Origin: Linanthus parryae
Taxonomy: Eukaryota > Streptophyta > Magnoliopsida > Ericales > Polemoniaceae
Length of the DNA stretch: 64,000 bases
Assembly (NCBI GenBank): GCA_023055425.1
Contig: JALGPY010000001.1
Location: forward strand, 69,744,994-69,808,993
Reading direction: 5' to 3'
Positions 15,301-22,708 of the stretch are shown piece after piece. The notes beneath the pieces were generated by a model that saw only the letters and a program-made list of their open reading frames with translations, did not search any database and was not told the DNA's origin. How positions within the stretch are numbered: position 1 is the stretch's first letter; the number at the start of each line of letters is the position of its first letter. A program made the translations under genes and the position numbers.

Positions 15301-18300
15301 ATTCAAGTCGCTGACCTGCTGTAACAGTGCGAACTTGAATGGTTACTGATTTCACATGAGGAGGGGTGGGATGTGGGCCATCAACATGTCCCATGAGACC
15401 AGAGAGCGGAGCGGATTGAATCTGGAGCTTCCATGCGATGAAGTTATTGGGTTGGAGTTTGTGGGTGTTAAGGTGAGCAGTGATTACGATTAGAGATTGG
15501 GCGAGGTTATTAGTGTTGGGAATAGTGGGTGTTAGAGACGCCATGATAAGTGACAGAAGTTGGGGCCACTGTTTCCAACAGAGCTGACGAGATAACGACG
15601 GCGCAAAACACAGTCAGGTTGATGACCGGCTGTGCTGGTTCCATGGACGGACCGTGAGAAGTCCGGCGCTGCAGGGAGAAGAAAACCGGCAGTTGATCGG
15701 TGATTTGACGAGGTATGGAGCTGCCGAGGATTGATCAGAGCAGGAGACAGGTCTTCCTGCTGGTATTGAAACCGGCGGAGTTGGGCTGTTTAGCGAAGGG
15801 GGTTTGGATCGGAGCAGGAACGTCCTACCTGCTCTGATACCATGTAGACAATAATATAACCTTGGTATTTATTGATAATGAATATTGAGATTGAAGGAGT
15901 TTATATGCACTCCTTAAGGTTACATTGGTAATTCTATAATAATTACGTAAGTATTACTGCCATAATCAGTTAGTAGTTAGTACTGCCATAATCAGTTGTG
16001 GAAACTAACTACTGCCAAAAGTATTAATGCCATAAATAGTTATGGAAACTACTGCCATAATTAGTTATTCCATACTTATAACTGCCGTAATTATAGTTTC
16101 CATACTTATTACTGCCATAATTAGTTATTTCCTATACTTACATCTCTTAAGCTAGCCATTCCTTGCTGCAATGAGGCACAATAGATAAAACCAAGAAGCA
16201 TTGAGCCTTCCACTGATCACATTGCACTGTTGACCTTTCCTTACTCCCACATAGTACAAAGATGAATCACCACAGCTAATGCCATTTTCTCGAGGGTTTT
16301 TTTTTTTTTTCCCCTGTGAAGTTGTATGATTAAAACCTTCCATGTATCACATTACACTCTTGATTTAAGGAATGGGTTTAGAATACATAACATGCTACCT
16401 TTTTTTCTTTTTTCTTTATATGTAGTAACCTCTCTTATGTACTCCGTCAAATGCCTAGTGACCGAAGGGTACTAGAGAGGGGTCCATTTTATGAATGTGA
16501 TAGTGTAACTTCTACTGAAGCAGCACATATTAGTTTCTGAATTGTAGATACATTCATTTTATGTTCTCATAGGTTCTACGTGGGGATAACAGTGCTCTTG
16601 CAAATGACATACGCAAGGAGATGAAGGTAACAAATATTGGTTAGTGTATGGTTATTTTCTTGCTGAATGTGCATAGGCAACTAAATGTTTCATAATATCT
16701 GTTTGTTTTCATCCCAGGATTCTCACGGAATTTTCTTTTCCACATTGACACTTCGAATTGATAATGGATCATAGTCACCGCTGTATAAATTTTTGTCGAG
16801 CATACTATGTAATTGCCATTTTAAATCTTATTTTTCCTATACTACTCCCTCTTTCCCAAAATGTTTGTCCTGTTTGACATTTTGGCTTGTCCTAAAATTG
16901 TGTCTCCTTTGGAAATACAACCAATTTACTACTCCCTCCGTCCCGCAAAGATAGTCAATATTTCTATTTTGGTCTGTCCCAAAATGATTGTCCACTTACA
17001 TTTTCAGGGTAAAAAATAAAATGAAGTTACAATACTACCCATTCATATTCAATGCACCTAGTCTTGGAGAAAACAAAATCAAGGATAATAGTGGAAATAG
17101 CATGTCAACAACTTGTAGTGGTTTGCATTAATTGCATGTCTCCAAAAAAAGTTGTAGTTTCAAAAATGGACTATCTTTGCGAGACGGAGGGAGTACTTCT
17201 TTTTCTGCTCTTACCCTTCATTAACTACTTGGTTTTGTTCTTTCTATACGAACCCACATGTACTACCATCTTTTTTTGTTGTTGGATACTGAAGCCCCTC
17301 AAACACTGAAGTTCGACTTTTGTGTCTGTTTTTTGTTTACAGTTCATAAAAAACTCGCACTCCGCAGGTTTATAGGAGATAAATGAGGCATGTTTAAAAG
17401 GACGTAATCTGTTTGAATCTAAAACTTGTACTCCGTGAACTTTTAATGCTGTAAATGATATAAAGTGACAGAATTTGGCCTTAAACATAACCTTCAATGC
17501 AAGACCATTGGGACGAATGGCCATAATTTAATTTGTAGCGGTTGCATCTTATACGCTCTTTTAAGTCTAACTTTTATCTGTTTGTCATCCTTTTTGCATT
17601 GTCGCATGTTACTTTAGTGTGGATTAGTTTGCATAATTCTTAACTTGAACAGAAGCTTTTTACATGCATTTTTTGTATGTGGTCTTAATCTATCCGTGGA
17701 AACATGAAAACCATAATTTAAACACAAATATCTGGTTTAGCTATTAGGCTTCAAGGAGAGGACATTAAGAATTTATTAAGTGAAGTTGTCCATTCATGTT
17801 GCGTAGAGTTTGAAGCAAGGTATCTTGTAGGAGTGCAGGCGTAAACTATATATGTATATATTTATGTTGTTAGGCATCTCCATTGAAGTTGTCTTCCAGC
17901 ATTAGACACAAGTCTGCAACAAGGTAATCCTGCTAGTAGCTTAAGAACCAAAGACATGCATAATTGTTCTAGCTTCGATGTAAACAAACAGAAATTTTGG
18001 ATTTAATCCAGCTTCAAGCTATTATGAACTTAGCAATCTGGAAGGGGTTGGTAATTAACTTTATTAGAGGTTTAACAATAAAAGATTAATGAAATCAACA
18101 CATGTTTATTACTATCAAATTGTTGATGTTTTGTGTAGTATAATTAGTCCTATGTATATCCACGAATTTGTGCAGGCACTGAATGGAAAACTCTTGAAAA
18201 CAAAAGACAGAAACACTAAAAGGGACATAAGAAAGGAGCTTAAGAATCTTTCCAAGGAAGAGCGTAAAAGACAGCAGCTAGCTGTTCAAGATGTAATCAA

Positions 18301-21300
18301 GACATCTGATGTGGTCTTGACAACCTTGACTGGTGCATTAACTCGCAAGTTGGATGGTACTTCATTCGACTTAGTAATCATTGATGAAGCTGCTCAGGCA
18401 CTAGAGATAGCATGCTGGATAGCTCTGCTAAAGGTATTGGTCAAACAAATGATAAATCTTGAGTTTTCCTATGTGAGCTTACTTACTGATAAGGATGTGG
18501 GTAATCAACTCCACACCCATCATGTTTTTGGGATTTGAATGATTTGTCTGAGTTGCAAGTTCTGTGTTCTAGGGTTCAAGGTGTATACTTGCAGGAGACC
18601 ACCTTCAGCTTCCACCAACCATCCAAAGTGTTGAAGCTGAGAAGAAGGGGCTGGGAAGAACCCTTTTTGAACGCCTCGCCGACCTGTACGGGGATGAAAT
18701 CAAATGTATGCTCACTGTTCAGTACCGCATGCATGAGCTCATTATGAATTGGTCATCGAAAGAGCTTTATGACAATAAGGTGATCTTTATCATATCTAGA
18801 AGATGGTAAATCACAACGTAAAATTCTTTTATTTGAGCGAGTATAGATATCTCTTTAGAGAAAATAAAAGATGAAGTATTGATGCTTTACAGGTAAAAGC
18901 CCATCCAAGCGTTGCTGCACACATGCTCTATGACCTTGAGGGTGTGAATAAGACATCGTCAACAGAACCATCTCTTATTCTCATAGACATAGCTGGGTAT
19001 GCTTTTTACAAACTTATATACAGTAGCTCAACTGTTGAACATAAGTTCATTGGTTGCTTTCATGTATTCTAATACTGTAAATGAATAAATGGTGGTGCGC
19101 AACACATTAAATTTTAAAATAATGTTGTAATGGGGACACGCAATTGAGTTTTAAACTTGAATGGTACTTTTCATGCAACACATTATATTAAAATTTATTC
19201 TGTAAAAAATATGACACATTTCAGAGATCACAAGTACATGTTTGACCGATGAACTGAATTTCTTTTGCATGCCTGGTGCCTCTATAGCAGTATTGGTGAT
19301 GTAGGGATGGAGCCTGGTTCTGGTGACTCATTTATGAACCTGCCGCGATGCATGTTTTCTACAACCCGAAAGTAGGGAAATAATGGAGACATGTTTCGTG
19401 AAGCGAAGGCTTGGGCCTCTGTAGCTATCACGAACATGTCTTGTGCGGGTTCTGATCTGGGCCGACTTGTTTCGGCTTGGATCCGGCCCGGTTTAATAGT
19501 TGTCTATACGGGCTATTAGGGTTCGTACTTCGTAGCATTTCGTTTAGTCCGTTTTTTTATAAAAAATCGCTTGTAATTCTCTATGAGACATTTTTTGCCT
19601 GTTTTAGTGAATTCTTCGCAACTCCGCGGATAGAGGCTGTTTCGCCAAACCACCTAAATCTGTGTTTTGATTCTTTCTTGTCTGTGTGTTTCCGTTTTTC
19701 ATAACAGATGACTGTACTATTGGTTCAGTATTTCTAGAGTCGCCTATTCGGTCTTTAATGGTCCTTATCTTCTGAGTCCTGTCCGCTTCTGTAGAATGGG
19801 ATTTAAGGGTTAATAGATGGGTCGACGGCCTTTTTGGTATTTTCTTTTAAAAGTTTTGACAGAAAACCCCTCCTGCAGTATCGTCTCGTTGACACTTAGC
19901 TACTAGCAGTATTGATTTTGTCAGAAAACCCCCTACAGTTTCACTTTTACTGACATCACACACCATTTTTCAAACAGAAACCCCTCTGCAGTTTCACTTT
20001 TACCGACACTTAGCTACCAGCAATTTTAGTAAAATGGTGTGCGATGTCGGTAAAAGTGATTTCAGTGGAGTTTTCTGACAAAATCAATACTGCTGGTAGC
20101 TAAGTGTGAGCGACACGATATTGCAGGGGGTTTTTCTGTCAAAAAATCTTTCTTTTAAGGTACCAATATATGCGTTTTCGTTTCTACCCATATCGGAAGC
20201 TGGTGGATACACCTCTTATTGATGTTTGTGATGCGTCTTAGTTGATCTTGATTTTAGACTGGTGGAAGAGATGTTTAAGTGAAGTTAGAGGGAGAAGTAT
20301 CCCCATGAAACTGGCTAAGGTCTAAAAACTAGTCCATATATTTTCCAAGAGAATCATAATTAGGAAGAATGCTTCTCAGCCTGTGAATGAGAGTTCAGAG
20401 TCTTAAACTCTTAATGTTAGTCACATCAGTATCTTATCCCTTGAGGGTGAATAATGGTGTCCTTTTCCATGTGAATAAACTATCAAAAACAGCACTGGGT
20501 AGTGGAAAACCTTGGTTTTTCGTCATGACCCTGAGAGAGAATGACTTAGTTTGTTCCTGCTTTCCTACAATCATTAGATGCAGGAATTTTACTAACGCTT
20601 GCGTGGTTGGTTAACTCCAATCTATTTCAGATGTGAGATGGAAGAAAAGAAGGATGAAGAAGATAGCACGATGAATGAAGGTGAAGCTCAGGTTGCTATT
20701 GCCCATGCAAAGAGACTTGTTCAAAGTGGAGTCCAAGCTTCTGATATCGGAATAATTACCCCCTATGCTGCACAGGTTTAACATCAATTTATTGATTTAA
20801 TTGGAGACCTGGTTAGAATTATATTTCGTTTTCCATTTCTGAAAGACTATCACAAGTATAACCTTACTATTCTGTATCTTATACCATCTACGAAAGGTTG
20901 TTTTGCTGAAGATGTTAAGAAGCAGTGATGACAAACTAAAAAATCTGGAAGTATCAACAGTTGATGGCTTTCAGGGTAGGGAAAAGGAAGCTATTATCAT
21001 TTCAATGGTCCGCTCAAACTCGAAAAAAGAGGTAAATTCTTGTAAAGAAGCACTCTTCTCTTTGGTTTTGAACAACTATCATATTCATACTCGGAGAACA
21101 TGAGAAAGAAAATCACTTGGAAATGTCAATATCCAGGTTGGGTTTCTAAGTGATCGCAGGCGAATGAATGTAGCTGTGACACGAGCAAGAAGACAATGTT
21201 GCATTATTTGTGATACCGAAACTGTGAGCAGTGATGGATTCTTGAAGCGGTTGGTAGAGTATTTCGAGGAGTATGCTGAATATCTGAGTGCTTCTGAGTA

Positions 21301-21313
21301 TGGGAATGAATAA
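78..21313 (+). CDS. IGHMBP2: IGHMBP2/SMUBP-2-like superfamily 1 helicase, 5' end missing
   Basis: This is an Upf1-like SF1B DNA/RNA helicase. The exons I assign are 78-182, 275-343, 508-597, 725-808, 1081-1245, 4544-4731, 5332-5404, 16573-16626, 18176-18433, 18573-18779, 18893-18996, 20631-20775, 20897-21031 and 21137-21313. Every junction has GT/AG ends and matching phase, giving 617 residues and a TAA stop. Motifs seen are Walker A GPPGTGKT (about residues 189-196), motif II DEAA (346-349), GDHLQLPP (370-377), QYRM (412-415), DGFQGREKE (537-545) and VAVTRARR (571-578). A TAG lies in frame just before 78, so that exon begins at a splice acceptor and the start codon is upstream of the window. 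The protein ends soon after the helicase core, as in the short plant form, without the R3H and AN1 domains of animal IGHMBP2. All exons are open despite a transposon-filled 11.2-kb intron, so I infer a working gene. Confidence 0.95.
1246..4543 (+). other. large intron of the helicase gene, no coding content recognised
   Basis: This intron separates the exon ending in a conserved LDHSQ motif from the exon carrying Walker A. It begins with a CT microsatellite and is otherwise AT-rich. I see no transposon protein remnants, clear terminal repeats or convincing exon in either strand. Confidence 0.7.
1248..1288. repeat. (CT)n microsatellite
   Basis: A nearly pure CT dinucleotide run with two CTAT interruptions lies just inside the splice donor and adds a long pyrimidine tract to the intron start. 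Confidence 0.9.
5640..6650 (-). mobile_element. Ty1/copia remnant: RNase H end plus possible 3' LTR
   Basis: Read on the minus strand, about 6620 to 6250 encodes a copia RNase H tail. It has a SDAD motif, an [10 protein letters not shown] motif (canonical form SSTEAEYRAL), a [16 protein letters not shown] segment and a [13 protein letters not shown] segment. The frame is broken by a long poly(T) tract and by stops. A purine tract, GAGGGAGGG near 6080, could be the polypurine tract. The sequence below it, with a CCTCTTATACAGGGG core, may be an LTR, but I found no partner LTR. Confidence 0.75.
6333..6375. repeat. poly(T) tract with one A
   Basis: About 43 bases, nearly all T, interrupt the copia RNase H remnant. 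On the minus strand this reads as a polylysine block inside otherwise recognisable protein, so it is a later expansion or insertion. Confidence 0.9.
6651..7582. other. intron sequence, no gene seen
   Basis: This stretch starts with a CA microsatellite at 6661-6679 and has some GC-rich repeated CGCACCC motifs near 6700-6770. The part just below 7583 would be the leader and start of gag of the copia fragment whose LTR follows, but no open frame supports that. Confidence 0.5.
6661..6679. repeat. (CA)n microsatellite
   Basis: A perfect CA dinucleotide run lies inside the large helicase-gene intron. Confidence 0.9.
7583..7904 (-). mobile_element. copia-type LTR with primer-binding site
   Basis: On the minus strand TTGGTATCGGAGCCC (7583-7597) resembles the initiator-tRNA-Met primer-binding site with one change. 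It lies two bases after a candidate LTR (7600-7904) that starts TGCAGGAACAAG and ends CAGCATCA. A CCCTATATACAGG motif inside resembles an LTR transcription-start region. No second LTR was found, so this is a fragment. Confidence 0.6.
7905..8615. other. intron sequence, no gene seen
   Basis: AT-rich intron of the helicase gene between the two copia insertions. No repeat boundary or coding motif was recognised. Confidence 0.6.
8621..8835 (-). repeat. copia 3' LTR
   Basis: This matches 15843-16136 along its length but has fewer internal copies of the ACTGCCATAATTAGTTA unit. On the minus strand it begins TATAGGAAATAAC and is preceded by a purine-rich GCAGGGGCG that fits a polypurine tract. Confidence 0.85.
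8846..9640 (-). pseudogene. copia RNase H domain (broken)
   Basis: Minus-strand translation shows SDAD followed by [15 protein letters not shown], then [20 protein letters not shown] and a YCDN motif. Further down comes [14 protein letters not shown], the normal end of a copia polyprotein. Around 9470-9530 a short duplicated segment containing AACTATCATACGAAAAT breaks the linker that joins RNase H to reverse transcriptase. Stops and frameshifts make it non-functional. Confidence 0.85.
9662..10921 (-). pseudogene. copia reverse transcriptase, split by a solo LTR
   Basis: The upper part (10921 to about 10470) encodes [15 protein letters not shown] and [20 protein letters not shown], the usual start of copia reverse transcriptase. 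The lower part (9883-9662) carries the catalytic YVDDII motif and LSYFLGVEV. Between them a 571-bp solo LTR of another family is inserted. At its upper end the reading is cut from integrase by the gypsy derivative. In-frame stops are also present. Confidence 0.85.
9887..10457 (-). mobile_element. solo LTR of a gypsy-type family inside copia RT
   Basis: This shares its start (TGACGCCGG in plus orientation), end (TGCATCA) and many internal blocks with the LTRs at 10876-11393 and 12171-12691. It is flanked by ACCTG and CCCTG, a 4-of-5 match that fits an old 5-bp duplication. No internal region or second LTR is attached, so I infer LTR-LTR recombination after insertion into the copia reverse transcriptase. 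Confidence 0.75.
10876..11393 (-). repeat. gypsy-derivative 3' LTR
   Basis: This is a direct repeat of 12171-12691 with the same TG and CA ends. Most 20-base blocks match by eye, with scattered substitutions and a short deletion near the GTGATATATCACG motif. Confidence 0.85.
12171..12691 (-). repeat. gypsy-derivative 5' LTR
   Basis: This is the partner of 10876-11393. The primer-binding site lies on its low-coordinate side, which makes it the 5' LTR on the minus strand. Confidence 0.85.
12857..13900 (-). pseudogene. copia integrase (broken)
   Basis: On the minus strand the zinc-binding part appears near 13890-13840 as [11 protein letters not shown], followed by [14 protein letters not shown]. 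The catalytic core follows with LYSDNEGEF and the [21 protein letters not shown] block (canonical TPQQNGVAERKHRHIVE). The C-terminal part has STYMCLDP and [15 protein letters not shown]. At least two frames are needed to read it and several conserved residues are changed. Confidence 0.85.
14091..15544 (-). pseudogene. copia gag and protease (broken)
   Basis: The reading starts at an ATG (15542-15544) with a typical copia gag N terminus, including [21 protein letters not shown] second open segment (14873-14091) carries the zinc knuckle [15 protein letters not shown]. It then has the protease region [12 protein letters not shown], in which the catalytic D-S/T-G-A has become DTRT. A frameshift near 15000 separates the two parts. 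Confidence 0.85.
15828..15842 (-). other. copia primer-binding site
   Basis: On the minus strand TGGTATCAGAGCAGG directly follows the 5' LTR. It is complementary to the 3' end of initiator tRNA-Met, the usual primer for this element class. Confidence 0.9.
15843..16136 (-). repeat. copia 5' LTR with internal tandem units
   Basis: This is the partner of 8621-8835, about 80 bp longer. The extra length comes from more copies of a 20-30-bp unit around ACTGCCATAATTAGTTAT, so the two LTRs differ in repeat number as well as by substitution. Confidence 0.9.
16143..16572. other. intron sequence before exon 8
   Basis: Ordinary AT-rich intron ending in an acceptor (CTCATAG). Nothing else was recognised. 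Confidence 0.6.
16843..16920. mobile_element. partial Stowaway-like MITE end
   Basis: TACTCCCTCTTTCCCAAAA followed by a TTTGTCCTG-like stretch resembles the terminal sequence of the complete Stowaway element just downstream. No opposite end was found. Confidence 0.45.
16932..17193. mobile_element. Stowaway MITE (Tc1/mariner type)
   Basis: The terminal inverted repeat starts CTCCCTCCGTCCCGCAAAG and its complement ends the element, with about 24 paired bases and one or two mismatches. TA dinucleotides flank both ends (16930-16931 and 17194-17195), the family's target site. It has no coding capacity and lies in the intron before exon 9. Confidence 0.9.
17196..18175. other. intron remainder before exon 9
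   Basis: AT-rich intron sequence with no recognisable gene or repeat boundary; it ends at the GTGCAG acceptor. Confidence 0.6.
18997..19840. other. intron sequence between exons 11 and 12
   Basis: The first part is AT-rich. About 19290-19720 is more GC-rich (for example GGCCCGGTTTAATAG) and may be an old repeat, but I could not name it. Confidence 0.4.
19850..20148. mobile_element. foldback, Mutator-type MITE
   Basis: Two arms of about 115 bp (19854-19970 and 20030-20147) are imperfect inverted repeats beginning TTTTGACAGAAAACCCC. The loop holds a third partial copy of the arm. The flanks carry TTTCTTTTA at 19841-19849 and 20149-20157. This 9-bp duplication (10 bp if the next A is counted) is typical of Mutator-like elements. 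There is no coding sequence. Confidence 0.8.
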
Positions 21314-21544
21314 GCGTACTTGTAGACTCGGCTAGATCCTCATTTGTCAGAAGTCATTTTCCTATAGCTGGTGGCTTGTGAAGAAGTCTCACTATCTCTA
21401 CTTATTCTAAGGGGTTGAAGCCCCGCATTCCAGGCATACTGTTTAGAGATTTTACAGAGTAACTCTTATTTGGCATGCGTTCACCCTTCTCCTTTAGTGT
21501 GGCAATGCATAGTCTTTTCTATTCTTTTTGCAAGTCTTTTCTAA
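21314..21544 (+). other. helicase 3' UTR and flank
   Basis: Sequence after the TAA stop. It is presumably 3' UTR at least in part, but I see no decisive poly(A) signal. Confidence 0.5.
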
Positions 21545-22160
21545 GAGCATCTCCAGTACTAGCAGGGGAAAATTATCTAAATTATTGAGAAAACTATTAT
21601 TTTACATAACAAATAATGATGATTTCAAGAGTGATTATGTAAAAGATATGTATTAGCATTTTTAATTTATTTATATTAGAAATGTGGACAAGTGGAGAGA
21701 AAATTGTGAAAGTTGGTGAGAAAATTTAGGAAAGATGTCATTACCCACATAAATAGGGACGGAAGTTGAATTTACATAACAATAAATCATAGCCAAATTT
21801 GGCGAAGTGGATACATAATTTGTGTTTTACATAACAAGATACATACACCCTCCGTCCCAGCCAATTCTTGAAAACAGTAATTGGGTATTATACGGGCCTA
21901 AAGATTTGATTAACAAAATGAGATAAGAATTTTATAATTTTTGCATGGTCTTGTAGTGTAAAGTTTACTCTACTAGACCATGCAAAAATTATTAGATTCT
22001 TACTTTTTTTTGCTAATCAAATCGCTAGGCCCGAAAATACCCAATTACTATTTTCAAGAATTGGCTGGGACGGAGGGAGTATGCTATTGGAGCCCAATTT
22101 TTACCAAATTATTTATAATATACCTAACAAAACTGATTTACATAACCTATTAGAGATGCT
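21545..22160. mobile_element. possible Harbinger-like MITE hosting a Stowaway
   Basis: The left edge reads GAGCATCTCCAGTACTAG and the right edge reads TATTAGAGATGCT, a short inverted repeat of a common plant MITE form, with TAA near both ends. The inverted repeat is only about 10 bp, so this call is weak. Confidence 0.4.
21846..22079. mobile_element. Stowaway MITE
   Basis: Long inverted ends pair CACCCTCCGTCCCAGCCAAT with its complement ending GGGACGGAGGGAG. Inner parts also pair, including the two copies of a TGCATGGTCT-type block. TA flanks both ends. It lies about 530 bp past the helicase stop codon. Confidence 0.9.
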
Positions 22161-22164
22161 ATAA

Positions 22165-22699
22165 TTTTAGTGATAGAAGCAAAAGAAGCTGTCATTGGAG
22201 ACTCAAATTCAGGATACAATAAGGCCTTGTTCTGTTACCTCCATTGTCCATTTTTGGTGGTAGAAAACGGAGTGGTCTCAAACCGATCAACCTCCCTATC
22301 TCAATTTCTTCCATTTGGTGAAGAAGTGGAGATTTAGACCCCACCGGTTTAATCAAATTCTACCCGGAATCATCTATTCTACTATAAAACAGCATGGTTT
22401 AACTAACTTGTGATTTTTCAGACTTTAGATTAAATAAATCAACCTCAGCTTTTAGATCTCACCTACCACTCACTTAATTACTCACTACTTAACTACCCAC
22501 TTAACTACTCACTATTTGAAAATTTACCCTATCTCGGATTTATTTATGTAACTTATCAAAAGTGTGTAAGAACATGACTTGATGTTTATCATATAAAATT
22601 ACCGGGGACGCAATTTTCATCTTCTCCTCCAGTAAAATCGATTATGAAACGTGTTTTTTTGGGAATAGTGCCCTCGGACACGGGCAATCCCCTAATATG
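22165..22699. other. intergenic; possible truncated Helitron 5' end
   Basis: At about 22374 the sequence TCTATTCTACTATAAAACAG follows an A and resembles a plant Helitron 5' terminus, but no 3' end is visible. Around 22465-22520 there are short direct repeats of an ACTTAACTACCCACT type. No gene was seen. Confidence 0.35.
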
Positions 22700-22708
22700 A
22701 AACAAATA

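Larger units (their letters stand above)
8621..16136 (-). mobile_element. degenerate full-length Ty1/copia element in helicase intron
   Basis: The element lies antisense to the host gene and is flanked by a matching 5-bp duplication CTTAC (8616-8620 and 16137-16141). It has LTRs at both ends, a primer-binding site next to the 5' LTR, and gag, protease, integrase, reverse transcriptase and RNase H in copia order on the minus strand. All frames are broken. It has been invaded by a gypsy derivative (10876-12691) and a solo LTR (9887-10457). The two LTRs differ clearly in length and sequence, so I infer an old insertion. The LTR termini are unusual (TA...CA rather than TG...CA). Confidence 0.9.
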
